Assembly: GCA_907165065.1 (NCBI GenBank)
Contig: OU015524.1
Span: forward strand, 61,607,295 to 61,671,294
Direction: 5' to 3'
Length of the DNA: 64,000 nt
From: Caprimulgus europaeus
Lineage: Eukaryota; Chordata; Aves; Caprimulgiformes; Caprimulgidae
Shown here: piece by piece, positions 39,150-48,099 of the stretch
Layout of the letters: each line of letters starts with the position of its first letter
How positions within the stretch are numbered: position 1 is the stretch's first letter
The notes under the pieces: generated by a model
The model's input: only the letters and a program-made list of their open reading frames with translations
What the model was told of the DNA's origin: nothing
The model's database searches: none
Program-made: the position numbers and the translations under genes

Positions 39150-40710
39150 TTCCATTCCGAGGAGCCTGTAAAACCCGAACCCTCCCGGTGACGGCAGGGG
39201 CGGCCGGCCGTACCGCCGCGGTGGCACTACGGGTGGCGAGCGGGTGGCCTTCCCCACCGCCCCGGCTGGTGCCCGCACCCGGCACTCCGCCTGCCCCCCA
39301 GCAGTTCGCCTTTCCAGAAAAAACACTTCTCCCTCCTTCACCAAATCTCTCTGCCTTCATGAATAGAGGAATTAAAAGTGTGGGGGGGAGCACGTTAATT
39401 TGATTTAGCTACCGCTCAGCTGCCATTTTCGCCCTTCTCCTACGCTCCGACTAGGAAAACCTTTGATTTTCTGACTCCCAGGAGTTAATTTCGTTGCTGC
39501 CGGTGTCGAGGCAGTTTTGCTGTCGACTGAACCGGGATAACGGCAAGCTCGGACATCCTCCGCAGAACCCTCCGAAATGCTCCCGGCCAGGGGGGTGGCG
39601 GGCACTTGCCTGGGTGGGGAGAGGCGGCGGCTGGCGCAGCCAGCCCTCCCCGGGCACCGCGGCTTCCCGCCCCGCTGCTCACCGCCCGCCACCGGGACGG
39701 GCCGGCCCGGAGCCGCCGCTATCCTCAGCTCAGCCAGCAAGTGCCCGAGCGGCTCTCCTCCCACCTGGCTGCTCCCGCGAGTGGCACTTCCCACGAACCG
39801 CTCCGCTCCTCTGAGACCTTTCCTTTTTCCTTCTTTTCCTTCTTTGCCAGTGTTTCTTTCTTTTCTTTTTTATCTCTTTTTATCTTTCTCATTTTCTCTC
39901 TTTCTCTCTCTCTCTCTCGTTCCTTTTTTCCTTCTTTCTTTTATTCTATTTTCCTTTTTCTTCCTTTTTTTTCCTTCGTTTCCCTCTCTCTCTCCCCCTC
40001 CCCAGCATCAGGAAGGTAAAAGCGGCAACGGAAAGCAGCGGGGGAGGCTGGACGCGCCAGGCGACGTTACGACCAGCAGTCGTTCTGGAGCAGTGCTGCC
40101 TTTTCCGAAACAACTTCTCTGGTGAAGCTCCCCGTGCCCAGGGTTTAACGTCGCTTTACTTTCCCAAATCCTTCCTTTGCCCTAAGGCGACTCCCATAGA
40201 GCCGAGCCCCGCCGCCCCGTCCCGGGAGGGGGATGCCGCGGCCGTACAGGCGGGACTGGCCATCCCAGCCGAGCCGGGGCGTTGGGGAGCAGTGACATCG
40301 CGGGGAATTGGAAGAGAAGAAATATTCTTAATATTCCTCCAACTGACGACTGGACCTTTCCTCCCCGTACCCTCGCCGCGATGCGCCGGCAGCTTCTTAG
40401 GCCGGTATCGCCCCCCGGCCCCATTCCGATGAAGCCCCAGGCCCGGCACGGAGAGGGGCTCACCGAGCAGCCCGCCCTGCCGGCGGGGAGGACGGGACCC
40501 CTCCTGTTGCTTCCTCCGACGGCGTCTTTTCGCCTTCCTCATCTCTGTCCCTGTCCCCCTCGGAGTCGAACTCCCCTCAGGCGAGCTGCGCGTCTCCTCC
40601 GGAGCGGTGGACGGGGGGACGAGGGTGGGAGCTGCACCCCCGGGGTCGGGGGAAATGTCTGGGTGGGTTTACGGCTTCGGCGGCGGAAGCGAGATAACCC
40701 GAGGTCGCGT
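39150..40710. promoter_or_regulatory. CpG-rich island, upstream portion of OLIG3 domain
   Basis: This stretch is visibly GC-rich with frequent CG dinucleotides (e.g. around 39190-39300, 39530-39790, 40190-40300, 40370-40480, 40560-40700). It is interrupted by a CT-rich low-complexity segment at about 39815-40010. Long open frames here reflect GC bias and lack of stop codons, not recognised proteins. It ends at the (TTTTC)n array. Boundaries are visual. Confidence 0.6.
39815..40008 (+). repeat. CT-rich low-complexity tract
   Basis: Nearly 200 bp of almost pure pyrimidine on the + strand (mixed CTTTT, TTCC and CT runs) lie inside the CpG-rich domain. Unlike the neighbouring arrays it is imperfect, suggesting an older, decayed tract. 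Confidence 0.8.
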
Positions 40711-40738
40711 TCAGTTATTTCTGATATATTATCCTAAA

Positions 40739-40980
40739 TTTTCTTTTCTTTTCTTTTCTTTTCTTTTCTTTTCTTTTCTTTTCTTTTCTTTTCTTTTCTT
40801 TTCTTTTCTTTTCTTTTCTTTTCTTTTCTTTTCTTTTCTTTTCTTTTCTTTTCTTTTCTTTTCTTTTCTTTTCTTTTCTTTTCTTTTCTTTTCTTTTCTT
40901 TTCTTTTCTTTTCTTTTCTTTTCTTTTCTTTTCTTTTCTTTTCTTTTCTTTTCTTTTCTTTTCTTTTCTTTTCTTTTCTT
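40739..40980 (+). repeat. (TTTTC)n pentanucleotide array, about 48 copies
   Basis: This is an uninterrupted TTTTC tandem array of about 242 bp, about 1.9 kb upstream of the OLIG3 CDS. It sits between CpG-rich blocks. The minus strand reads (GAAAA)n. Reading frames through it (KEKKRKE or FSFLF repeats) are artefacts of the array. Confidence 0.97.
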
Positions 40981-41049
40981 CTTCTCACCGCGGGATTACC
41001 AACAGTGCTGAAAATCAGGTTTTGATTTTCCTCAGCAGACTAACCACAG

Positions 41050-42320
41050 TTAGACTCAGTCGGATGAAAGTGTTCTTCTCCTGGGGCCTGGGCACTACGG
41101 ACGAGCGGAATCCTGCCAAGGAGGTTTCTCCTGGGCCCTGCGTGCCTGTTGGCAGGTGGAAAGTTAGCCCGACGGCTCCCCCCGGGAAACCGGGGTCACC
41201 CGGGATGGTTCCCGGAACGGCAGGGCCCGCCCGCTGCGAGTGGCTCCCGCCCCGTCCCGGCGGGCAGCCCTGCGCTCATAGCCCCGGCAGCACCGCAGGC
41301 TGGGAAGATCCGGAGGAGGAGCGCACTCCCTCCCCTGGCACACACTCACTGCTCGGTCCGGCTGCTCCCGCCGCCCTCCCTGCGGGGGATCCTCACCCCC
41401 CGGCCCGGCAGAGCCCCGCAGACAGCTCGGTCCGCCCCGGGGCAGAGGCAGAGCCGGCGGCCGGCGGACGCTTAGCACGGCCGAGAGCTGGGGTGGTGAC
41501 ACCTGCCACAGGTGCCCCGCCAGCCCTGCCCGGCAGAGCCTCGGCCTGCCCGGCCCCACGCACCTCTCTCTTCCCCGCTCCACAGCCGGCAAGAGAAGGT
41601 CCCTCCCAGGCTGCAGCCGGAGCCGCTTTACTTACTGGCCCGAACGCCTGGGGCTGTTTTGCGGCGCTGCACCCTGAGGCCGGCTCCCTGCCCGCGTCCG
41701 TCCCGTCCCGTCCCGGCCTTGAACGCAGCCTCTCCGTCCCGCCGACGGCTGCTCCGCCCGCCTCGCCGCTTCTCCCTCCCGCCGGACCCCGGGGCGAAAG
41801 GAGCCCCGGGGGCTGCCGCCCGCCCCCCGAGCAGGCCTTCCCGGCGGGCAGCCACTGCCGCCGCCAAGCACGCCGACTTGCCGCCGCACCCCGTCTTTCC
41901 CCGTTTATTTAAAGGGAGTCACTGGCCCGGTGGGAGGCGGGTTTCCCGGCGCGCGTCTTCCCGCGGAGGCTGCCCGAGTCACCGCTCATTTAAACAAAGC
42001 GGCGACCCAGGTACGAGCCAATTGCGGACAGCCCGGTCGTGCGAGGACCAGCCGGTGCCGCATGGCAAACCCCGGCCGGGGGCGGGGGGGACCGTGGGAG
42101 GGGGAGGGAAAGGCAAACAAAGCGGGGAGCCTTGCCTGGAGCCGGGCAGGCTGCAGGACGGGGGCGACCGACGTCCCCCACCCCCTCCCGCCGGAGAGAG
42201 GGGACATCCCCGGGCTGCTCCTGCCCGCTGCCGCCCGCGGCCGGAATTTCCTAGCCGGCCCCGAGCAGGCGCGCAGCCCCCCGCAGCCCCTCGCCTCCCT
42301 ACTGTAGACGGGATGAGGTT
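41050..42320. promoter_or_regulatory. CpG island immediately upstream of the OLIG3 promoter
   Basis: Dense CG dinucleotides and GC-rich composition run throughout, densest around 41200-41300, 41400-41880 and 42040-42270. Long open frames on both strands (for example + 41512-42342) are Pro/Arg/Ala-rich and match no family I know, as expected for stop-poor GC-rich DNA. The block ends about 60 bp before the less GC-rich proximal promoter. Confidence 0.65.
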
Positions 42321-42374
42321 TTATATTGGAAATGAGGGGTAGGGGGAGGAGATGGCGCGCACACGGAGCGATGA

Positions 42375-42584
42375 GTGTGCGGTGTCAATCAGAGGGGTTT
42401 TGTGTCTCCTTGACTCCTGATGGTCCGTGGCTGAGGTGTCCCGGGTGGCACCACAATGAATATGAATAGGGGTCCTTGCTAAATGGGACAGTCAAAGCGC
42501 ACCGCCCTGAATAATGGCACGTCATCCTAACTAGACCATTATACATAGGAGGGCTCCTTTTGTCTCTGCTCTCTGCTGCAGCTC
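42375..42584 (+). promoter_or_regulatory. OLIG3 proximal promoter with clustered factor-site words
   Basis: The 210 bp before the TATA box are less GC-rich than the surrounding CpG island and contain several recognisable binding words. These are TGTCAATCA (42383-42391, PBX/MEIS-like), ACAATG (42453-42458, SOX-like) overlapping ATGAATATGAAT (42456-42467, POU-like), TCAAAG (42492-42497, TCF/LEF-like) and ACGTCA (42519-42524, CREB/ATF-like). A SOX word fused to a POU-like word is a common arrangement in neural progenitor control elements. The sites are seen directly; their use is inference. Confidence 0.5.
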
Positions 42585-42592
42585 TATAAAAG
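42585..42592 (+). promoter_or_regulatory. OLIG3 TATA box
   Basis: The word TATAAAAG follows a CTGCAGCTC context 289 bp upstream of the start codon. Transcription would then begin near 42612-42620, just after a CTTTTTCAGGCTGAGG stretch. The start site is inferred from TATA spacing only. Tissue-restricted developmental genes often combine a TATA box with a CpG island, as here. Confidence 0.75.
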
Positions 42593-42614
42593 CCCCTCTT
42601 TTTCAGGCTGAGGT

Positions 42615-42873
42615 TAGTCCAAGCATACACTAACTAGCCATCCTGTAAACAGGCTGAGTAACTGGAGGAGAGAGAGAGGAGAGGAGAGATTGGCGAGAGA
42701 GGGGGCTGAGGAGCTTTTTTCCTCTTCCCCCAGCACTTCCAACCCTTCGCTGGCAGAGCCTGCCGTCCGTTTATATCTTTTTCGTTCCGTTTTCGTTGCT
42801 TTTTGAAGGAGAGTCATCTTGTTCGGCCACCTACAGAGCAGGGAAGAGTTTCTTGCTCAGAAGCCCGAGTACA
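42615..42873 (+). other. OLIG3 5' untranslated region
   Basis: This is the approximate leader between the inferred start site and the first ATG. It contains a purine-rich GGAGAG repeat segment (about 42664-42700) and a pyrimidine-rich block (about 42714-42735). No ATG occurs anywhere in it, so the CDS start is the first AUG in the predicted message. The reading frame stays open for 26 codons upstream of the ATG, but only a TTG codon (42796) opens that stretch, so I do not extend the protein. The left boundary is inferred. Confidence 0.6.
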
Positions 42874-43695
42874 ATGAATTCTGATTCCAGCTCTGTCTCC
42901 AGCAGAGCTTCCTCACCAGACATGGATGAGATGTACCTGAGAGACCATCACCACCATCACCACCATCACCACCACCAAGACAGTCGGCTCAATTCGGTTT
43001 CCTCTACTCAGAACGACCTGGTGCAGAAGATGTCCGGGGAAGGCCTCTCCAGGAACGGCTCCAAGGCCGGAGGGGAAGGCAGCAAGTACAAAATCAAGAA
43101 GCAGCTCTCGGAGCAGGACCTGCAGCAGTTGCGGCTGAAGATCAACGGCCGGGAGCGTAAGAGGATGCACGACCTCAACCTCGCCATGGACGGGCTGCGG
43201 GAGGTGATGCCCTACGCCCACGGACCTTCCGTGAGAAAACTCTCCAAAATCGCCACCCTCCTGCTGGCCAGAAACTATATCCTGATGCTCACCAGCTCCC
43301 TGGAGGAGATGAAGAGGCTGGTGGGGGAAATCTACGGGGGGCACCACTCGGCCTTTCACTGCGGCACGGTGGGACACTCCGCCGGGCACCCGCCCCACGC
43401 CGCCGGCACCGTGCACCAGGTGCACCCCATCCTCGGCAGTGCCTTGTCCTCCGCCAACACCTCCTCCTCCCTCTCCGCCTCCCTGCCGGCCATCGGCACC
43501 ATCCGGCCCCCCCACTCCTTGCTCAAGACCCCCTCGACCCCCCCCGCCCTGCAGCTCGGCAGCGGCTTCCAGCACTGGGCGGGCTTGCCGTGCCCCTGTA
43601 CCATCTGCCAGATGCCCCCCCCGCCCCACCTCTCGGCCCTCACCGCCTCCAACATGGCCAGGATCTCGGGGGAGACCAAGGACCTGCTGAAGTGA
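42874..43695 (+). CDS. OLIG3: OLIG3, oligodendrocyte transcription factor 3 (bHLH), single exon
   Basis: The 273-residue protein is a class II bHLH transcription factor of the OLIG family. In vertebrates it acts in the nucleus to specify dorsal neural-tube progenitors, binding E-boxes as a dimer. Visible parts in order are a Ser-rich N-terminus, a run of ten His (residues 25-34), a Lys-rich segment leading into [20 protein letters not shown], the basic region (about 92-99, GRERKRMH with the E-box-contacting Glu94), helix 1 (about 100-113), the loop YAHGPSVRK, helix 2 (about 122-138), and the OLIG-specific extension [13 protein letters not shown]. The C-terminal half is Ala/Ser/Pro/His-rich and ends in a conserved Cys/Pro segment (about 239-252, with [12 protein letters not shown]) and the terminus DLLK. 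The N-terminus [15 protein letters not shown] and overall length match OLIG3 rather than OLIG1 or OLIG2. The start at 42874 is the first ATG downstream of the TATA box, with A at -3. There is no intron, as known for OLIG3. Local GC is very high, especially in the 3' half. The identification comes from reading the protein, not from a search. Confidence 0.97.
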   Translation: MNSDSSSVSSRASSPDMDEMYLRDHHHHHHHHHHQDSRLNSVSSTQNDLVQKMSGEGLSRNGSKAGGEGSKYKIKKQLSEQDLQQLRLKINGRERKRMHDLNLAMDGLREVMPYAHGPSVRKLSKIATLLLARNYILMLTSSLEEMKRLVGEIYGGHHSAFHCGTVGHSAGHPPHAAGTVHQVHPILGSALSSANTSSSLSASLPAIGTIRPPHSLLKTPSTPPALQLGSGFQHWAGLPCPCTICQMPPPPHLSALTASNMARISGETKDLLK

Positions 43696-43947
43696 CTCGA
43701 AGGGGCCCCCACGGCCCCCGGGGCTGCGACGGAGCCAGCGCTCCCGCTGGCGGGGAGGAGGCTGCAGCCGGGCGCCCCCTCCGCACCGCCGACGGACCTG
43801 CCGCAGCTGCCCCCCGCCCCGCCAACCCCCCTCCGTAACACGGGATTAGTGTAGTAAGGACCTTGCGAAGGTAATGTCTTAGCCGGCTCCTCGGGCCATG
43901 TTTTCTTATTATACTAAACCGGAAAAAAAAGTCCTTGTTGTAAAAAG

Positions 43948-43978
43948 AATAATAATAATAATAATAATGATAATAATG
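43948..43978 (+). repeat. (AAT)n microsatellite in OLIG3 3' UTR
   Basis: About ten AAT units with one GAT interruption lie in the early 3' UTR, followed directly by non-repeat sequence (GTCGTTGAAGGTG). Confidence 0.85.
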
Positions 43979-44413
43979 TCGTTGAAGGTGATCAAATGTA
44001 AATAATTGCCTAAAATGAATGCAAAAGGGAAAAAAAAAAGACATGGTTTTCATTGTGATGTTCGCAGCTACTAAGAGACGACGCGATCGGTTTGGGGCTT
44101 CTCATTTTTTTTTGCGGTCTTTTCCTTTCTTTCCTTTCGCACGGCGACACCTCCGACACCTCCCCCCCCGCCCCAAACCCAGCTGCGGTGCTCAGCGGCG
44201 GCCCGGCGCAGCCCGGAGAGTGCATGCATGCTTCCCTCCGCCCGGCCCACCCGTGGGCACCGGCCACGGGCGGCTTCCCTGGCAACAGGGAAAAACTTCC
44301 GAGTGAATTCACTGAAGTTTTGTGGGGTTATTGGTTTGGTTTCGTTTTTGGTTTCAGATTTGGTTACGATGCGGGTTTCTCTGCGGTTCTTTTTCTTCCT
44401 CCTTCTGTGTCTG

Positions 44414-44416
<3 letters not shown>

Positions 44417-44446
<30 letters not shown>
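44417..44446 (+). repeat. poly(A) tract, 30 A
   Basis: An uninterrupted 30-base A run lies inside the presumed OLIG3 3' UTR, preceded by CTGCTT and followed by GGGG. No upstream AATAAA marks it as a processed end. Confidence 0.9.
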
Positions 44447-44449
<3 letters not shown>

Positions 44450-44890
44450 GAAATAGTGCAAAGCACAGCACAACCCTCCTGTGGATCTGTTTTGCCAAAT
44501 CTCCCATCTCCTGCTCTCGGTCAAGTGTGCTAGTTCAGCTGGCTGGTGTCCTCTTCGCTCATTTCTCTTGTTGGCTTTGCGTTTGTTCTGGTTTGCTGCC
44601 TTTTTTTTTTTTTTTTTTCACTTTGCTTTGGTTTGGTTTTGCATGCGGGGTCGGCTCTTGCCAGATCAGTGACTTGTGTAACTAAATCGGAAGCTTTGTT
44701 GCTGTTTGTTTCCGTTTCAGTACGTTTTCCTGGGCGTTTGCTTGAAATACAAGTTATTATTCGCTTCGTTTGTTCGTTTGTTCGGTTTTGGTTAGGGCCT
44801 CAAAGAAAACACCGTGTCTTTATTTTTTATATATTCTTGATAACTATCGATATATTTATTATTGACCAGTGTTTCTGGATGAGATTTCCA

Positions 44891-44901
44891 AATAAAATAA
44901 A
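44891..44901 (+). terminator. OLIG3 polyadenylation signals (tandem AATAAA)
   Basis: Two overlapping AATAAA hexamers start at 44891 and 44896. They are followed by a T/GT-rich stretch (TGTTTCGCCTTTGTCTG, about 44920-44936) typical of a downstream element. They lie about 1.2 kb after the stop codon. I saw no other canonical hexamer between the stop codon and this position. Confidence 0.75.
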
Positions 44902-44954
44902 AAATGAATTACAAGCTGCCTGTTTCGCCTTTGTCTGAGACTGGACGCCAAGAA

Positions 44955-45520
44955 AAGGCGCCGTATTTGATCGCTCTGGGTTTTGCCACGACTCTTCTGA
45001 CCCAGCCGGAGGAGGCTGGCGAATCTCTCGGTGTAGTTCAGGAGCCGCCCTGCCTCGGATGCAGCGATAAACCCGGCAGCGACTGCCCAAATGTCCTCCG
45101 GCCTGTGCGGGCTGCCAGGATCCCCCGTGTCACACCGGGCTGGATGGCAGCAGGAGTTCCTAAACAGGCGGATGGTCCGACAGCCAGTGCCAGGCGGCCG
45201 GTACGTCTATAGGTAAAAAAGGGGCAATAACTTTTTTTTTTTTTCCTGGAGATCCAGCTGTCAGCCCTTTGCCGAGAGGAACATGGCAAGCTGGAGGGCT
45301 CCGGGGGGAGAGGAGAGGGACCCTCGGGGGAGTGCAGCCGGCGGCTGCCAGCGACCCCCGGCTCCGCACAAGGGAGCAGGGTCCTGCACCACCCGGCCAG
45401 GCACCCCCGGACCCCCGCCTGAGGCTGAGGGGGTGTCCGGGAGGGACCGGAAGAAAAGCCGAGAAGGAGACTACCCCCGAGTTGCAAAGTAGTGTCCAGG
45501 CAGGAGGGGACATTTGAACC
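44955..45520. promoter_or_regulatory. CpG-rich block downstream of OLIG3
   Basis: This GC-rich, CG-containing stretch directly follows the OLIG3 polyadenylation site and carries a short T run (about 45232-45245). No protein was recognised in any frame. It probably belongs to the extended CpG-rich domain around OLIG3 and may hold regulatory DNA. Confidence 0.4.
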
Positions 45521-45780
45521 CAGGTGCGGAGCAACTTTTGGAAGGCACCTCTGGGTGATCGCACCACTGCAATACTGCAGCAACCAAACTGATCTGCGGA
45601 ATCAAACCTTAGTCTCTAAGACATAAGCACGCATACACAAACATTTGAAAATCATGAGGAGAATATATATTTGCCCCGAAAACATACGGAACTAACGAAT
45701 CGGGTTGTAAAAAAAAGCCATTTCCCCGCTGAAGTAAATCCTTCCAGTACTTCAGCAAGATGATCGAGATGCTGCAGATT

Positions 45781-46587
45781 CCTTTCCTTTCCTTTCCTTT
45801 CCTTTCCTTTCCTTTCCTTTCCTTTCCTTTCCTTTCCTTTCCTTTCCTTTCCTTTCCTTTCCTTTCCTTTCCTTTCCTTTCCTTTCCTTTCCTTTCCTTT
45901 CCTTTCCTTTCCTTTCCTTTCCTTTCCTTTCCTTTCCTTTCCTTTCCTTTCCTTTCCTTTCCTTTCCTTTCCTTTCCTTTCCTTTCCTTTCCTTTCCTTT
46001 CCTTTCCTTTCCTTTCCTTTCCTTTCCTTTCCTTTCCTTTCCTTTCCTTTCCTTTCCTTTCCTTTCCTTTCCTTTCCTTTCCTTTCCTTTCCTTTCCTTT
46101 CCTTTCCTTTCCTTTCCTTTCCTTTCCTTTCCTTTCCTTTCCTTTCCTTTCCTTTCCTTTCCTTTCCTTTCCTTTCCTTTCCTTTCCTTTCCTTTCCTTT
46201 CCTTTCCTTTCCTTTCCTTTCCTTTCCTTTCCTTTCCTTTCCTTTCCTTTCCTTTCCTTTCCTTTCCTTTCCTTTCCTTTCCTTTCCTTTCCTTTCCTTT
46301 CCTTTCCTTTCCTTTCCTTTCCTTTCCTTTCCTTTCCTTTCCTTTCCTTTCCTTTCCTTTCCTTTCCTTTCCTTTCCTTTCCTTTCCTTTCCTTTCCTTT
46401 CCTTTCCTTTCCTTTCCTTTCCTTTCCTTTCCTTTCCTTTCCTTTCCTTTCCTTTCCTTTCCTTTCCTTTCCTTTCCTTTCCTTTCCTTTCCTTTCCTTT
46501 CCTTTCCTTTCCTTTCCTTTCCTTTCCTTTCCTTTCCTTTCCTTTCCTTTCCTTTCCTTTCCTTTCCTTTCCTTTCCTTTCCTTTCT
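45781..46587 (+). repeat. (CCTTT)n pentanucleotide array, about 160 copies
   Basis: About 800 bp of perfect CCTTT tandem repeat run without a single visible interruption from 45781 to 46580, ending CCTTTCTT. It starts 0.9 kb after the OLIG3 polyadenylation signals. The minus strand is (AAAGG)n, pure purine. The 557-residue open frame on the minus strand (45752-47425) is mostly a KGKER-type repeat generated by this array and is not a gene. Confidence 0.98.
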
Positions 46588-46599
46588 TCACGGTTGCTC

Positions 46600-47634
46600 T
46601 GCCTTCCAGGAGGATTTTCGCCTCTGACTGCAGGCAGTAGGGAGGGGGGCCCAGAGCTGCCCGCGAAGGGGGAGGAAAACGAGGTGGAGGGGCTTCATGG
46701 TGGTGCGGGGTGCAGCCCGGGACCCGGGAGGGGCTGTGCCTGGAGAGGGGGCCTGAGGGCGAGGTGAGAGTGACCCCCACAGGGGTGATGGAGCTGGGCT
46801 CCAGGCTTTGCGCAGGGCGATGGCACCTGCCCCGCCGTCCCTGGGAGAGGGGCTGGGGTGGAGCACCCTCCCGGTCCCGGCAGCCACCGGCACTTTCACC
46901 TTGCGGGGCCTGATGCGGAGCTGGGCTGTACATAACCGGCGAAAGCAGGGCGAGGTCACTCCCCGTCCTGGGACAGCCGCCTGGAGCCGGCAACCGCCTG
47001 TCCGCGACCCGCCGCGCTCCCCGGCCGCGCTGCTGCTCCCCGTGGTCCTGCAGCCGGGAAGCACTCTCCGAAGCATGCCTGAACAAAAAGGCTTTTTGGG
47101 AGCATTTGACCCCCCACCCAGGCCCCCACCGCCACCCCGCTTTGCCCGGGACCCCTGGGCTCCTTTCCAGCCGCACAGCAAGGGTGGGGGAACAGTGCAC
47201 AAGGCGCTTCGTGGTTTCCCGCAGCAAAAGGGATCGAGCAGCCGGACGAGGCTGATCCAGCGTTTTGAGCGCCCGGGAAAGGGGCGATAAATGTTCCGTA
47301 ACCCCAGCTCCACTCCGGCAGCAGCGTGCCTCGAGCGGTACGAGTGAAACGCGCCAGGCTTCTCTCCGCCCTGGTTCCACGTCCTGGCCCGTGGAGAAGG
47401 GAAGGGAAAGAGCAACCGCAGACATGCCATTTCCTTCTCCTTTCCGATGGGTCGGGTGGGAAAACCCTGCGTGACTTGGAGATGTGGTGTTGCGGGAGAG
47501 GAGGCGCGCTCGGAGAGGTCTCCTAGGCTGCTCTCTGCCGGGGAGGAAACTTGGGTCTGTGCAACAGGAATTTCAGCCTCTCCGCGTCCCGTCCCTCGCC
47601 TCGAGCTCCTGCACTGGTTCGGCAGAAGGGATAG
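46600..47634. promoter_or_regulatory. CpG-rich block between the two large arrays
   Basis: GC-rich sequence with many CG dinucleotides is bounded left by (CCTTT)n and right by (CCCTT)n. Open frames exist on both strands but none shows a known domain. It may be part of the OLIG3 island split by array insertion or expansion. Confidence 0.4.
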
Positions 47635-47880
47635 CCCTTCCCTTCCCTTCCCTTCCCTTCCCTTCCCTTCCCTTCCCTTCCCTTCCCTTCCCTTCCCTTC
47701 CCTTCCCTTCCCTTCCCTTCCCTTCCCTTCCCTTCCCTTCCCTTCCCTTCCCTTCCCTTCCCTTCCCTTCCCTTCCCTTCCCTTCCCTTCCCTTCCCTTC
47801 CCTTCCCTTCCCTTCCCTTCCCTTCCCTTCCCTTCCCTTCCCTTCCCTTCCCTTCCCTTCCCTTCCCTTCCCTTCCCTTC
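47635..47880 (+). repeat. (CCCTT)n pentanucleotide array, about 49 copies
   Basis: This perfect CCCTT tandem array of about 246 bp is followed, after a 12-base break, by hexamer and heptamer arrays of the same base composition. Confidence 0.97.
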
Positions 47881-47892
47881 CGCCTTATCTTT

Positions 47893-48037
47893 TCCCTTCC
47901 CCTTCCCCTTCCCCTTCCCCTTCCCCTTCCCCTTCCCCTTCCCCTTCCCCTTCCCCTTCCCCTTCCCCTTCCCCTTCCCCTTCCCCTTCCCTTTCCCCTT
48001 CCCCTTCCCCTTCCCCTTCCCCTTCCCCTTCCCCTTC
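47893..48037 (+). repeat. (CCCCTT)n hexanucleotide array, about 24 copies
   Basis: CCCCTT units run for about 145 bp with one variant unit near 47989 (CCCTTT). The minus strand is (GGGGAA)n, which has regularly spaced runs of four G. Confidence 0.95.
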
Positions 48038-48099
48038 CCTTTTCCCTTTTCCCTTTTCCCTTTTCCCTTTTCCCTTTTCCCTTTTCCCTTTTCCCTTTT
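48038..48099 (+). repeat. (CCCTTTT)n heptanucleotide array, about 9 copies
   Basis: This array directly continues the hexamer array with a unit change to CCCTTTT for about 62 bp. It then decays into TCTTCCCTTC and an A-rich stretch (48121-48138). Confidence 0.93.

Larger units (their letters stand above)
43696..44912 (+). other. OLIG3 3' untranslated region
   Basis: The sequence after the stop codon starts GC-rich, then becomes AT-rich with an (AAT)n run (43948-43978), a 30-base A tract (44417-44446), an 18-base T tract (44601-44618) and AT-rich sequence just before tandem AATAAA signals. The right end is placed some 15-20 bases after those signals. The 30-A tract lies inside the presumed UTR, so oligo-dT primed cDNA could falsely suggest an end near 44417. 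Confidence 0.65.

Noticed and set aside
40607..41011. FSFLF-rich open frame on the + strand and KEKKRKE-rich frame on the minus strand
   Set aside because: Both are translations of the (TTTTC)n array.
41022..42342. Long Pro/Arg/Ala-rich open frames upstream of OLIG3
   Set aside because: GC-rich CpG-island DNA lacks stop codons by composition; several frames on both strands are open at once and none shows a domain.
42796..42873. N-terminal extension of OLIG3
   Set aside because: It opens with TTG, not ATG; known OLIG3 proteins begin at the MNSDSSS sequence, which here has the first ATG and A at -3.
42913..43629. 238-codon open frame antisense to OLIG3
   Set aside because: It is the shadow of a GC-rich conserved coding region; Gly/Val/His-rich composition mirrors OLIG3 codons and no independent feature supports it.
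45752..47425. 557-codon minus-strand open frame
   Set aside because: Most of it is a KGKER-type repeat produced by the (CCTTT)n array; the flanks match no family and no promoter or polyadenylation context supports it.
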